Positions 1-6,170 of a DNA stretch of 50,855 nt are shown in pieces. Each line of letters opens with the position of its first letter. Position 1 is the stretch's first letter. This DNA comes from Sulfuritalea sp. GTDB taxonomy: Bacteria > Pseudomonadota > Gammaproteobacteria > Burkholderiales > Rhodocyclaceae. The stretch is taken from the NCBI GenBank assembly GCA_016708585.1, contig JADJFK010000018.1:1-50855 (forward strand), given 5' to 3'. The translations under genes and the position numbers were made by a program. The notes under the pieces were generated by a model. The model did no database searches. It worked only from the letters and a program-made list of their open reading frames with translations, and was not told where the DNA came from.

Positions 1-269
1 GTCAAGACAATCCGCGCGACGACGGCGGGGCGGCGTTCCCGCTGATGCCACCGCAAGACACTGCGGCGGGCATTGCGGTGGGATACCCGTACCCCGAGCC
101 CGGCATGACGCTGCGCGACTACTTCGCTGCGCATGCTATGCCGCCGCTGATTGCTGCCATTTGTGCAGGCCAGCACACCACCCCACGCATTGCCTCAACG
201 CCGCAAGAGGGCATTGCGATTGAAGCCTACATGCTCGCCGACGCCATGCTGAAAGCGAGGGCGCAATGA
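1..269 (+). CDS. Hypothetical phage protein, 5' end cut by window edge
   Basis: The frame is open to the left edge and reads in frame through the first ATG at 45, so the start probably lies outside the window. The visible part has an acidic, glycine-rich lead (DDGGAAFP), then GMTLRDYFAAHAM and a C-terminal ADAMLKAR. The same layout (DGDPAFP, GMSMRDYYAGKAM, ADAMLKAR) recurs in the second half of the gene at 2166-2546, so the two are paralogues. The last 25 coding bases before the tail are identical between them. The stop overlaps the next start as ATGA. Function is unknown. A short ORF starting at ATG 45 cannot be excluded. Confidence 0.7.
   Translation, partial: QDNPRDDGGAAFPLMPPQDTAAGIAVGYPYPEPGMTLRDYFAAHAMPPLIAAICAGQHTTPRIASTPQEGIAIEAYMLADAMLKARAQ
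237..261 (+). repeat. 25-base direct repeat copy, shared with 2514-2538
   Basis: The last part of the left-edge gene repeats exactly in the gene at 2166-2546 (from GCCGACGCCATGC to GAAAGCGAGGG). It encodes the shared ADAMLKAR end. It marks a duplicated C-terminal module. Confidence 0.75.
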
Positions 270-451
270 CCCGCCCCGCCTTCCTTTCGCGCCCTGGGGT
301 ATGGACCAGGACCGCCCGCACCGCTCAAAGCCAAGCCGACTACGCCTGCGCCGTCGAGCACAACGTCAAGCGCACCGCATGGCACCCGGCCGAGTGGGTG
401 ACGCTGATCCTGTTCGCCTGCTTCTTGGCCGCCCTCATCTTTTGGAGTTGA
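266..451 (+). CDS. Small membrane protein, C-terminal anchor
   Basis: This 61-residue protein has a polar, basic N-terminal half and one hydrophobic stretch near the C terminus (VTLILFACFLAALIFW), consistent with a single tail-anchored helix. The start overlaps the upstream stop as ATGA. The next gene begins one base after its stop. I recognise no family. It sits just ahead of the recombination genes in the early operon. An early inner-membrane accessory protein is an inference from the helix only. Confidence 0.65.
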   Translation: MTRPAFLSRPGVWTRTARTAQSQADYACAVEHNVKRTAWHPAEWVTLILFACFLAALIFWS

Positions 452-452
452 C

Positions 453-677
453 ATGACAACCGACGACTTCCCTGACACCATCATCGCACCGCGCCGCCGC
501 GAGCCGATGGACTTCCGACCGGCAAGCTATGAAGCGGCTCACGCGGCCAGCGAGCTTGACGACGAAGACAGCGAATTCGGCGCACTCGAAGGACTGACGC
601 ACGGCATGCCGTATGTCGTCGTCGCGTGGGGGATCATCGCGGCTGGTGCGGCTGCGGCATACCTCATCTGGTGGTAG
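453..677 (+). CDS. Small acidic protein with C-terminal membrane helix
   Basis: This 74-residue protein has a strongly acidic middle (ELDDEDSEFGALEG) and a C-terminal hydrophobic helix ending in two tryptophans (VVVAWGIIAAGAAAAYLIWW). Its organisation matches the preceding gene, with a cytoplasmic N-terminal domain and a tail anchor. Its ATG follows the upstream TGA by one base, with GGAG upstream. No family is recognised. Two consecutive tail-anchored small proteins suggest an early membrane function, but nothing shows which. Confidence 0.65.
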   Translation: MTTDDFPDTIIAPRRREPMDFRPASYEAAHAASELDDEDSEFGALEGLTHGMPYVVVAWGIIAAGAAAAYLIWW

Positions 678-679
678 CC

Positions 680-787
680 ATGCTGCGCGAATTCATCTCC
701 GTTTACCGGCTGTACCGCAAGGCGCACCCGGCCGGCTACGCACTCAAGACCGCATGGCGAATCGCCGTCAAAGGAGACCCATTTTGA
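680..787 (+). CDS. 35-residue conserved-type phage small protein
   Basis: This very short ORF starts at ATG 680, two bases after the previous stop, and ends at TGA 785-787. The stop overlaps the TTG start of the ERF gene. The product is basic and helical (EFISVYRLYRKAHPAGYALK, then TAWRIAVKGDPF). Small proteins of this look (Y-R-x-L/Y-R-x-A-H, A-W-R-I-A, ending PF) occur next to recombination genes in many phages. The Shine-Dalgarno for the next gene (AAAGGAG) lies inside its last codons, which supports translational coupling. Function unknown. Confidence 0.6.
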   Translation: MLREFISVYRLYRKAHPAGYALKTAWRIAVKGDPF

Positions 788-1398
788 ACGTCTATCAAGC
801 AATCAACGCGGTGCAGGCCGATCTGTCTCAGGTCGGCATTGCCAAGAACCGCACGAACACACAAGGCGCCGGGTTCAAGTTCCGCGGCATCGACGACGTG
901 CTCAATGCGCTGTCGCCGCTGCTGGCGAAGCATGGCCTCGTCATCATCCCGCGCGTCATCAGCCGCTGGAACCGCTGGCAGCAGCAAGTCGCGGCTGCCG
1001 CCTGGTTAAGTCGGCGCTTGGGTCAAGCCCGGTCGCCTGGGCTCGGTGAGCCGGCCGAAGACGGCAGCAAGACCAGCCGCATGATCGGTGAAGCAATGGA
1101 CAGCGGCGACAAGGCCACGAACAAGGCAATGTCGGCAGCGTACAAATATGCTGCTTTCCAGACCTTCGCCATCCCCACCGAAGGCACGCCTGACGCCGAT
1201 GCTGAAACGCACGAAGTCATCCGCGGCATGGACCCGCACACGCTGGCCGACTGGCTGCAGGCCATTGAGCAGTGCGACGATGACTCGTTTGCTGCGATGG
1301 TGGCCGATGGCCTGGCAGCGGCGCAGGAAGTGCGAGACCGGGAAGCGTGGGTCGCGATCCGCGCGGCCGGCAAGAAGCGTGAAGGAGCGACGACGTGA
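784..1398 (+). CDS. erf: ERF-family single-strand annealing protein
   Basis: ERF proteins bind single-stranded DNA and anneal complementary strands during phage recombination. The N terminus (YQAINAVQADLSQVGIAKNR, then FKFRGIDDVLNALSPLLAKHG) and the later block GEAMDSGDKATNKAMS, AYKYAAFQTFAIPTE are characteristic of the family. The start is TTG 784, chosen because AAAGGAG lies eight bases upstream and the frame begins exactly at the family N terminus. About residues 59-100 (roughly 960-1080) read as Trp/Arg/Ala-rich sequence unlike the family. Two compensating indels there would explain it. It overlaps both neighbours. Confidence is high for the family and lower for the middle sequence. Confidence 0.85.
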   Translation: MNVYQAINAVQADLSQVGIAKNRTNTQGAGFKFRGIDDVLNALSPLLAKHGLVIIPRVISRWNRWQQQVAAAAWLSRRLGQARSPGLGEPAEDGSKTSRMIGEAMDSGDKATNKAMSAAYKYAAFQTFAIPTEGTPDADAETHEVIRGMDPHTLADWLQAIEQCDDDSFAAMVADGLAAAQEVRDREAWVAIRAAGKKREGATT

Positions 1399-1882
1399 AG
1401 CTGTACGAAGTAGTGCCGAATACCGCGCCCAACTCGACGCGCTGGCCGAACTGGACCTTGACGCGCAGACCTATGCCGACACGCTGGAAAGCATGGACGG
1501 CGATCTGAAGGACAAGCTGCGCGCCGTCATCGCCTATTCGCTCGATCTGGAAATCGAAGCCACCGGCGCCGCTGCCGCCAGCAAGCGCATGAAGGAGCGC
1601 GCCGAGTCGCTGGACAACCGCGTCAAGTGGCTGCGGGAATACGCCCTGCGCGCGATGGAAGCGACCGGCCTGGGCGAGATCAGCACCGACGAATGGGCCG
1701 CGAAGGTGGCGAAGAAGCCGCCGGCCGTGGTGATCGCTGACGGCATCGAACTGCCGGCCGAATACGTGCGAACCACCGTCAAGACCGAGCCCGACAAGGC
1801 GGCGCTGAAGGCCGCGCTCACGGCCGGCAAGGTGGTGCCTGGGGTGTCGCTTGTGGCCGGGCATAGGATTCAAATCCGATGA
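1395..1882 (+). CDS. Gp157-like phage protein, frame broken near its start
   Basis: The bulk (AEYRAQLDALAELDLDAQTY through WLREYALRAMEATGLGEIS to the C terminus) matches the siphovirus Gp157 family. These are helical proteins found beside ERF or RecT genes, of uncertain function. The natural start is GTG 1395, overlapping the ERF stop as GTGA and giving VKLYEV. The family frame is entered about six codons later, one base out of register near 1411, so a single inserted or missing base is likely. The central region is coiled-coil-like (SKRMKERAESLDNRVKWLRE). As written, the long open frame runs unproductively upstream into the ERF gene. Confidence 0.75.
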
Positions 1883-2169
1883 CCGAACGCACCAGCTACC
1901 TCACCGCCGCCGAAGTGCGGGCCGCCCAAGTGCTGCACCAGCGCGCACCGTATGCACTCACGAATGTGTCGTGCAGCTTTTTCAACGTCGCTCGCCACTA
2001 CGGCGCGCTGACGTTCCAAGGCTGCAGCTATACCTACATGCCCGGCCACGACGAGTGCGTGCGCGATGACGTGCTGCGGCTGGTGACGCGGATGCGCAGG
2101 CTGAAGGCGAAAGCAGCGGCGCCGGATCACGAGCAGATGGCGCTGCCGATTGAAGGAGAACCGACATGA
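1879..2169 (+). CDS. Hypothetical phage protein
   Basis: This 96-residue protein starts with ATGA overlap on the Gp157-like gene. It is basic in its second half (LRLVTRMRRLKAKAAAPDHE) and ends in EGEPT. No family is recognised. The 3' end carries the sequence AAGGAGAACCGACATGA, which gives the next gene its ribosome binding site and start. The same junction recurs at about 3355 and 3588. Confidence 0.65.
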   Translation: MTERTSYLTAAEVRAAQVLHQRAPYALTNVSCSFFNVARHYGALTFQGCSYTYMPGHDECVRDDVLRLVTRMRRLKAKAAAPDHEQMALPIEGEPT

Positions 2170-2546
2170 CACCAACCCAACGCGCCGCCGCAGAGCGGCT
2201 GGCTGAAGGACCGCGAACCAGTGGCGAACTGTGGGGTCGTGCCGTCATCGCACTTTTGCGCGAACTGGGTGCGGAAAGCGTCATAGGAAGCGACGACTTT
2301 CATCAATCAATACACAGAAGGATGCGAACAATGGACCCGATTCTTGGAGATGGCGACCCGGCCTTTCCGCGCGACCACGCGCACGATGGTCACAACGGAA
2401 TGAGCATGCGTGATTACTACGCCGGCAAAGCGATGGCGGCGATTCTGTCAACGATGCATCAAGGCATCCGCCCGTGCGACGTTGGGTTGATGGCGAAAGA
2501 CGCTTTTGCGGTGGCCGACGCCATGCTGAAAGCGAGGGTGTCATGA
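2166..2546 (+). CDS. Hypothetical two-module phage protein
   Basis: This 126-residue protein is made of two pieces that each recur nearby. The N terminus (MTPTQRAAAERLAE) is shared with the gene at 2928 (MTPTQRAAALRLAD). The C-terminal half (DGDPAFP, GMSMRDYYAGKAM, ADAMLKAR) is shared with the gene at the left window edge. It therefore looks like a chimera of small phage modules. It is coupled by ATGA at both ends, with GGAG ahead of its start. Function is unknown. An internal in-frame ATG at 2331 would give just the second module. Confidence 0.65.
   Translation: MTPTQRAAAERLAEGPRTSGELWGRAVIALLRELGAESVIGSDDFHQSIHRRMRTMDPILGDGDPAFPRDHAHDGHNGMSMRDYYAGKAMAAILSTMHQGIRPCDVGLMAKDAFAVADAMLKARVS
2514..2538 (+). 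repeat. 25-base direct repeat copy, shared with 237-261
   Basis: This is the second copy of the 25-base stretch near the 3' end of the gene at 2166. Both copies encode ADAMLKAR and lie just before the stop. See the entry at 237. Confidence 0.75.
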
Positions 2547-2902
2547 GTGGTGACATGGACATAGACCAGCACTTGCGATGCAAGATTTATCACCTGACGG
2601 AAGAGGTTGCCGAGTTAAAGGAAGCCTACGCACTGCTGTTTAAAGACAACGCGCTGCTGCGCCAAGTACACGCGGACTTCCGTCGTGAGTGCGGCGACAC
2701 AGATGCCATATTGCGCGTTCTGGGGCTGGACCCGGTGAACTGTCGCACCGATGGCGGATCACTAAAGCTTGTGATGATTCTCGGTGCGCTGGAACACCGG
2801 GACGTGATGCTGAGGCGCGAAGCCGAGCAGAAGCCAAGCCGGTCGAAGCGACTGCTAGCGGCCGGCTTCAAGCCGCGCCCCCGTCTGCCGAGTGATGAGT
2901 AG
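2543..2902 (+). CDS. Hypothetical coiled-coil protein
   Basis: The start at ATG 2543 overlaps the previous stop, giving 119 residues. Residues 12-45 (KIYHLTEEVAELKEAYALLF, then DNALLRQ) form a likely coiled coil. The C terminus is basic (KPSRSKRLLAAGFKPRPR). Its TAG stop is followed one base later by GCCTAAC, an R''-like attC box. It is the first gene of the window to have that arrangement. No family recognised. Confidence 0.6.
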   Translation: MSGDMDIDQHLRCKIYHLTEEVAELKEAYALLFKDNALLRQVHADFRRECGDTDAILRVLGLDPVNCRTDGGSLKLVMILGALEHRDVMLRREAEQKPSRSKRLLAAGFKPRPRLPSDE

Positions 2903-2903
2903 G

Positions 2904-2910
2904 GCCTAAC
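2904..2910 (+). repeat. Solitary attC R''-like box
   Basis: GCCTAAC fits the RYYYAAC core of an integron attC R'' box and lies directly after a gene's stop codon. No GTTRRRY partner follows within about 150 bases, so this is at most a relic of an attC site. Its meaning rests on the complete sites downstream. Confidence 0.35.
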
Positions 2911-2927
2911 GCCAGTTTGGATAAACC

Positions 2928-3371
2928 ATGACCCCCACCCAACGCGCCGCCGCGCTGCGGCTGGCTGATGAGCTTGACTACGAAAACCACAAGGTTTCGC
3001 ATGACGCCGCCGACCTGCTGCGCGAGCTTGCGGCAGAGCCGGTGCAGGAGCCGGTGGCCTACATTGATCCGAGACAGCTTGCGGCCGGTTACGTAACGCT
3101 GCTCTGCATTACGCGACCAGAATATCGGTCGTATGCAGATGTGGCGGAAGGCATCCATTACACGCCTGTGTATCTGCACCCAGCGCAGCAGCGCAAGCCG
3201 CTGACGCCATCCATGCAGGCTGAGGTTGAGTGCGACTGCCTCGTCGCGTGGAACGCCAGTACCTACGGACACAGCGCACAGGACACCGTGCACCCGATGT
3301 TTCTTTCCGCATTCCTTAGCGGATATCGAGCAGCAGAGCGCGCCCACGGCATCACAGGAGAGCCGACATGA
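2928..3371 (+). CDS. Hypothetical Ea22-like early protein
   Basis: This 147-residue protein has an N-terminal helix MTPTQRAAALRLADELDY shared with the gene at 2166, then ADLLRELAAEPVQEPVAYID and a middle segment ending YTPVYLHPAQQ. The order 'P-V-A-Y-I... T-P-V-Y-x-x-P-Q' resembles the C-terminal repeats of lambda Ea22-like proteins, whose function is unknown. It ends in GEPT with the GGAG-CCGACATGA junction that starts the next gene. The likeness to Ea22 is by eye only. Confidence 0.6.
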   Translation: MTPTQRAAALRLADELDYENHKVSHDAADLLRELAAEPVQEPVAYIDPRQLAAGYVTLLCITRPEYRSYADVAEGIHYTPVYLHPAQQRKPLTPSMQAEVECDCLVAWNASTYGHSAQDTVHPMFLSAFLSGYRAAERAHGITGEPT

Positions 3372-3601
3372 CCGACCTCATCAGCAGGCTGCGCGACACG
3401 CCGAACTGGATGCGTGAAAGCTACGGCAGTTGGAAAGACTGCGTGCTGAAGTACGACCGTGCGCCGTTTGAAGCCGCCGACGAGATTGAAAAGCTGCGGG
3501 CCGCGCTGAATGACATCGCGCAGCACCAAGACAGCGAATGGCCTTTGCGCTGCCGGATGAACGTGCGTACCGCACGCGCAGCCCTGAAGGAGCCGACATG
3601 A
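3368..3601 (+). CDS. Hypothetical small protein
   Basis: This 77-residue protein, MTDLISRLRDTPNWMRESYG, continues with FEAADEIEKLRAALNDIAQH. The pattern of a short N-terminal motif then an 'A-A-D-E-I-E-x-L-R' helix is common in small phage early proteins of unknown function. ATGA coupling occurs at both ends, and the last codons form the AAGGAG ribosome binding site of the next gene. Confidence 0.65.
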   Translation: MTDLISRLRDTPNWMRESYGSWKDCVLKYDRAPFEAADEIEKLRAALNDIAQHQDSEWPLRCRMNVRTARAALKEPT

Positions 3602-3909
3602 CCCTGCCGCCGATGCCGCAGCCTGACACGCACTGCTTGGATGACGACACCGGCAAGGACGTATGGAGCCACAGCGCCGACCAGATGCGCGCATACGCCG
3701 AGCAGGCCGTGGCCGCCGAACGCGAGCGGTGCGCCGCCATCTGCGACGCGCGCAGCGCCGATCACTGGCGTGCCTATAGCGACAAATCCTCTCCGCATTT
3801 CTGTGACGCCAGGTTTGAGGCGTTTTCGGACGAGGCTGAGGAATGCGCGACGCTGATTCGTGGGGATAACGTTGCATTGAGCCGCCACGCGCGGCCACAG
3901 GAGGGATGA
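3598..3909 (+). CDS. Hypothetical cysteine-containing protein
   Basis: This 103-residue protein contains a helix ADQMRAYAEQAVAAERERCA followed by AICDAR. Four cysteines lie at scattered positions, not in a clear zinc-finger spacing. The helix 'MRAYA-x-x-A-V-A-A-E-R-E-R-C' is a common phage small-protein motif of unknown role. The last 46 bases of the gene lie inside the attC-like structure at 3864-3959. Its stop TGA overlaps the ATG at 3909 of the next gene. Confidence 0.6.
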   Translation: MTLPPMPQPDTHCLDDDTGKDVWSHSADQMRAYAEQAVAAERERCAAICDARSADHWRAYSDKSSPHFCDARFEAFSDEAEECATLIRGDNVALSRHARPQEG

Positions 3910-3959
3910 TGACTACCGAAAGCACGCCGCGCGAGGTCGGCTCGAATGCGGGGTTAGGC
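3864..3959 (+). other. Integron attC-like site 1
   Basis: The left arm has GGATAAC (weak R'') then L'' GCATTGAGCCG. The right arm has L' CGGCTCGAATGC then R' GTTAGGC, a perfect GTTRRRY. L'' and L' are complementary except for one extra G in L' (CGGCTC-G-AATGC), the extrahelical base typical of attC. An inner CGCGCGG/CCGCGCG pair extends the hairpin. The loop holds AGGAGGG and the ATG of the next gene. R'' is degenerate, so this is the weakest of the six paired sites except for its L arms. Confidence 0.7.
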
Positions 3960-4298
3960 GCTGGTGCCCCGGCAGAGGAAGCGCTGCGGCGCGCATACTA
4001 CTACACCGAGGCCGGCGAGTGGCGAGGCCCAGATGCCGAGGAATGGGAACGGTGGCACGCAGTTGCCAAGGTGGCAGCACGGCCCCCGCTATCCGAAGGC
4101 GCGCTGATGGGCGTGTATATGGAGTTCGACCGACACGCCGACAAGACATGGCCGCCCGCCGAGTACCTGCTGCGCTTTGCTGCGGCAGTGCAAGACGCGG
4201 TATTGGAGGGGCCTAACGTTGGAGCTAAGCGGGCCGCAACGGCGCAGCCGTTGTCGGTCCGCTTGAGCGACCAGTTCGGCCACACCGAGAAAGACTAG
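3909..4298 (+). CDS. Hypothetical cassette gene between two attC-like sites
   Basis: The product has 129 residues and no family I recognise. It is rich in Trp and Tyr in the middle (AYYYTEAGEWRGPDAEEWER). The ATG at 3909 (or 3906) lies in the loop of attC-like site 1, a few bases after AGGAGGG. The frame then reads through the right arm of that site. At its 3' end it reads through attC-like site 2, and the stop is 16 bases past the R' box. So about 25 codons at each end are attC sequence. Only the middle (about 3960-4210) is likely to be the conserved part. Confidence 0.55.
   Translation: MTTESTPREVGSNAGLGAGAPAEEALRRAYYYTEAGEWRGPDAEEWERWHAVAKVAARPPLSEGALMGVYMEFDRHADKTWPPAEYLLRFAAAVQDAVLEGPNVGAKRAATAQPLSVRLSDQFGHTEKD
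4211..4280 (+). other. Integron attC-like site 2
   Basis: R'' is GCCTAAC (4211-4217), L'' contains GCTAAGCGG, and the central stem CAACGGC/GCCGTTG has loop GCA. L' is CCGCTTGAGC and R' is GTTCGGC (4274-4280). L''/L' pair with one extra G (CCGCTT-G-AGC). R' differs from GTTRRRY at one base (C for R), so it may be inactive. It has the same orientation as the other sites and lies within the 3' end of the gene at 3909. Confidence 0.75.
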
Positions 4299-4300
4299 GA

Positions 4301-4702
4301 ATGAGCATTGTCACGACACGGGCACAGCGCCGCGAACTGGAACGCACGAACGCCAAGATGCCGCGCGAGCTGCGGCTGATACCGCGCCACGAGTGGCCGA
4401 ACCCTGACGGCCCGCAGCGGCGCGTGTGGCGCTCTCGGGACTACCTGGTGCAAGAGTTCGACGCGCCTGCGCCGGCATGTGTGCGGCTGAGCGTGAACCG
4501 GAGCACGCTGACCGGCGACCGCTGGGATGACAACCTGACCTGGGACGAATTGCAGGACATCAAGGCGCAGTGCGGCTACACGATGGCCGATGCGGTCGAG
4601 GTGTACCCGCCGGCCGGCGACGTGGTGAACGTGGCGAACATGCGCCACCTGTGGGTGCTGCGCGAGCAACTGCCGTTCGCGTGGCGCAAGGGCCGCCAGT
4701 GA
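4301..4702 (+). CDS. Hypothetical cassette protein
   Basis: This 133-residue, basic protein starts at ATG 4301, with AGGA upstream, 20 bases beyond attC-like site 2. Features are RAQRRELERTNAKMPRELR at the N terminus, then RHEWPNPDGPQRRVWRSRDYL and WDDNLTWDELQDIKAQCGY. These are short, charged phrases typical of mobile phage proteins. I recognise no domain. Its stop is followed by GCCGAAC, one base off an R'' core. Confidence 0.6.
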   Translation: MSIVTTRAQRRELERTNAKMPRELRLIPRHEWPNPDGPQRRVWRSRDYLVQEFDAPAPACVRLSVNRSTLTGDRWDDNLTWDELQDIKAQCGYTMADAVEVYPPAGDVVNVANMRHLWVLREQLPFAWRKGRQ

Positions 4703-4704
4703 GG

Positions 4705-4711
4705 CCGAACG
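4705..4711 (+). repeat. Degenerate R''-like box after stop codon
   Basis: GCCGAAC sits two bases after a TGA and differs by one base from the GCCTAAC core seen after other genes here. There is no right-hand partner. It is noted only because of the repeated placement. Confidence 0.2.
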
Positions 4712-4717
4712 CCTACA

Positions 4718-4993
4718 ATGGACCGAGTGTTGACAAGCAAGCTGACGCAGGCGCGGAAGCACTACCCGTGCGATGCCTGCTACTGGTGGGACCGCAGCGG
4801 CTACGGATTGGACGACTGCGAAACCAGCGAACAGCGGCTGATTGTTGAGGCCGCCCAGGCTGACAAGTGGCGCATTCTGCCGGGCCAGAAGTACCTGAAG
4901 GTGGTTGGAATTTGGGAAGGCGCTTTGACGACGTACCGCGCCAGGCCGGGCATGCAGACAGTGCTGCGAGAGCTTGGGCTGGACGAGGATTGA
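4718..4993 (+). CDS. Hypothetical cassette protein with CxxC motif
   Basis: This 91-residue protein has HYPCDACYWWDRSGYG near the N terminus. A third cysteine follows in DDCETSEQR, so a partial metal site is possible but incomplete. The remainder (LPGQKYLKVVGIWEGALTTY) looks like a small beta domain. It is reminiscent of small phage proteins that bind zinc and have an 'R-x-x-x-x-Y-x-C-x-x-C' lead. Its TGA is followed by GACGCCTAAC. Function is not assigned. Confidence 0.55.
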   Translation: MDRVLTSKLTQARKHYPCDACYWWDRSGYGLDDCETSEQRLIVEAAQADKWRILPGQKYLKVVGIWEGALTTYRARPGMQTVLRELGLDED

Positions 4994-4997
4994 AGAC

Positions 4998-5004
4998 GCC
5001 TAAC
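4998..5004 (+). repeat. Solitary attC R''-like box
   Basis: GCCTAAC lies four bases after a stop codon and 35 bases ahead of a complete attC-like site. No complementary L' arm of its own is seen. It may be the left half of an older site truncated by a later insertion. Confidence 0.35.
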
Positions 5005-5038
5005 GCAAATTGGCAACTGGCTGAGACTGCGCCCCATG

Positions 5039-5138
5039 CCCTAACGCAAAGCTAACCGGACAAGGAGGCGCCTGATGCGCACGAGAAACGAGATGATGCC
5101 GCCCGCCGACGCAGTTCCGGTTGAGCGACCTGTTAGGC
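5039..5138 (+). other. Integron attC-like site 3
   Basis: The R'' box is CCCTAAC (5039-5045), L'' contains GCTAACCGG (5051-5059), L' is CCGGTTGAGC (5117-5126) and R' is GTTAGGC (5132-5138). L''/L' are complementary with one extra G (CCGGTT-G-AGC). The loop is long (about 57 bases) and carries AGGAGG followed by ATG at 5075. Orientation is as in the other sites. Confidence 0.8.
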
Positions 5139-5158
5139 CTGGCGACCGGAGCGCGAAG

Positions 5159-5497
5159 ATGGACGACAAGACACTACTGCTGAAGGCCGCACGCGCTGCG
5201 GGCTACGGGCTGAACGCCCGCGGCCAAAGCCTGCGTGAGACCGAGATGCCGAACGAGCCAGCACTGTGGCTCACGCATGCGACATGGTGGAACCCGCTGA
5301 CTGACAGCGGCCAAGCGCTGGACCTTGCCGTGACGCTGGAGATGGACATTGGGCAGATGCTCACCGAGGGCTGCGTGACCGTGACCGGCGTTGCCTTTGA
5401 TGGCGAGGCGCTGGCGCACGACGTGCCGTGGGGCACAGACCCGACCGCAGCCACAAGGCGTGCGATTGTGCTGGTTGCGGCCGACATGGCGAACTGA
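5159..5497 (+). CDS. Hypothetical cassette protein
   Basis: I chose ATG 5159 (GGAG about eight bases upstream, and beyond the attC arm), giving MDDKTLLLKAARAAGYGLNA and 112 residues. The in-frame ATG 5075 inside the attC loop also has AGGAGG and would add 28 residues of attC-encoded sequence. The body (WLTHATWWNPLTDSGQALDL, later DPTAATRRAIVLVAADMA) resembles small phage proteins of the 'Phage ABA sandwich' style, which end in an A-x-R-A-I-x-x-A-A helix. The two-strand/helix layout fits that, but I am not certain. Confidence 0.6.
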   Translation: MDDKTLLLKAARAAGYGLNARGQSLRETEMPNEPALWLTHATWWNPLTDSGQALDLAVTLEMDIGQMLTEGCVTVTGVAFDGEALAHDVPWGTDPTAATRRAIVLVAADMAN

Positions 5498-5514
5498 CAA
5501 GGAATGCTTGACAC

Positions 5515-5856
5515 ATGGACGACCCAAACATACACGCCTACGGCGAAGGCGGCCCGGACGATGCCGAGATAGGCCGCCAGTGGCGCGAGAACAGCAGCCT
5601 TGAGAAGTGGTTTCCGCTGACGGCGGAGGAACTGGAGCGCCTGCGCGCTGACAACGCTGCGTTGAGGCGCGAGGCTCACTCATGGTGGACTGCAGCAAGA
5701 GACGCCCTGAAGCTGCGCGAGCCGCTTGCGCCTGAAGCGATTGAGGCGGCAGCGGCCGAGGCTTTCGGCTACGAAGGCGGGCTGCAGGAAGTGAACCTCG
5801 GCGACCTGCTGCACTTTGCCCGCGTGCTGGAGCAGCGGCATGGGATTGGGGCCTAA
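5515..5856 (+). CDS. Hypothetical protein with coiled-coil middle
   Basis: The ATG is at 5515. It gives 113 residues with an acidic lead, then LTAEELERLRADNAALRREA, a short coiled coil. The C terminus HFARVLEQRHGIGA resembles many short phage early proteins. The stop TAA is supplied by the R''-like box GCCTAAC itself, an arrangement usual for genes in integron cassettes. Confidence 0.6.
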   Translation: MDDPNIHAYGEGGPDDAEIGRQWRENSSLEKWFPLTAEELERLRADNAALRREAHSWWTAARDALKLREPLAPEAIEAAAAEAFGYEGGLQEVNLGDLLHFARVLEQRHGIGA

Positions 5857-5857
5857 C
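5851..5857 (+). repeat. Solitary attC R''-like box overlapping a stop codon
   Basis: GCCTAAC provides the TAA stop of the upstream gene. The only right-hand candidate is CTTAGGC at 5883-5889, one base off the GTTRRRY core, and the intervening arms do not pair. It is probably a decayed site. Confidence 0.35.
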
Positions 5858-5873
5858 GCAGAGGAAGACGACA

Positions 5874-6077
5874 ATGAATTGGCTTAGGCGACTTTTCTGC
5901 GCGCACCGCTACGAGTGGATGCGCAACATCTACGGCGACGAGATCAACCTCAGTGGCGGCAAGCGGTCGCTATGGGGCTGCACCGAGTGCGGCAAGGTCC
6001 AGGCGCGCGACGACCTGCACGACGATGGCGACCTACGCGGCATTGCAGGCCCGCTGCCCGAGCGCGGGTGGGATTGA
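5874..6077 (+). CDS. Hypothetical protein with CxxC zinc-ribbon half
   Basis: This 67-residue protein, MNWLRRLFCAHRYEWMRN, continues to WGCTECGKVQARDDLHDDGD. The pairs C..H near the start and C-T-E-C later could form one zinc site. Small proteins with the order 'W-x-C-x-x-C-G-K-x' are common phage and cassette products of unknown function. The stop is four bases ahead of the R'' box of attC-like site 4. Confidence 0.6.
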   Translation: MNWLRRLFCAHRYEWMRNIYGDEINLSGGKRSLWGCTECGKVQARDDLHDDGDLRGIAGPLPERGWD

Positions 6078-6081
6078 TGGG

Positions 6082-6139
6082 GCCTAACGCTGCAATTAAG
6101 CGGGAGCCGTAGGCTCTCCGCTTGAATTGCTTGTTAGGT
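6082..6139 (+). other. Integron attC-like site 4 (best formed)
   Basis: R'' is GCCTAAC (6082-6088), L'' GCAATTAAGCGG (6092-6103), then the inner hairpin GAGCC/GGCTC. L' is CCGCTTGAATTGC (6118-6130) and R' is GTTAGGT (6133-6139). R''/R' fit RYYYAAC and GTTRRRY. L''/L' pair perfectly except for one extra G at 6124. The length is 58 bases, which is in the normal attC range. This is a textbook attC fold and the strongest evidence for integron-type cassettes in the window. Confidence 0.9.
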
Positions 6140-6170
6140 TTCACTGGTGGCGCACAAACAAAGGATGAAG

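Noticed and set aside
2911..3060. A right-hand half for the R'' box at 2904
   Set aside because: No GTTRRRY box or complementary arm is present, so a complete attC site is not claimed here.
5858..5900. CTTAGGC at 5883 as an R' box
   Set aside because: The G of GTTRRRY is missing and the arms do not pair.
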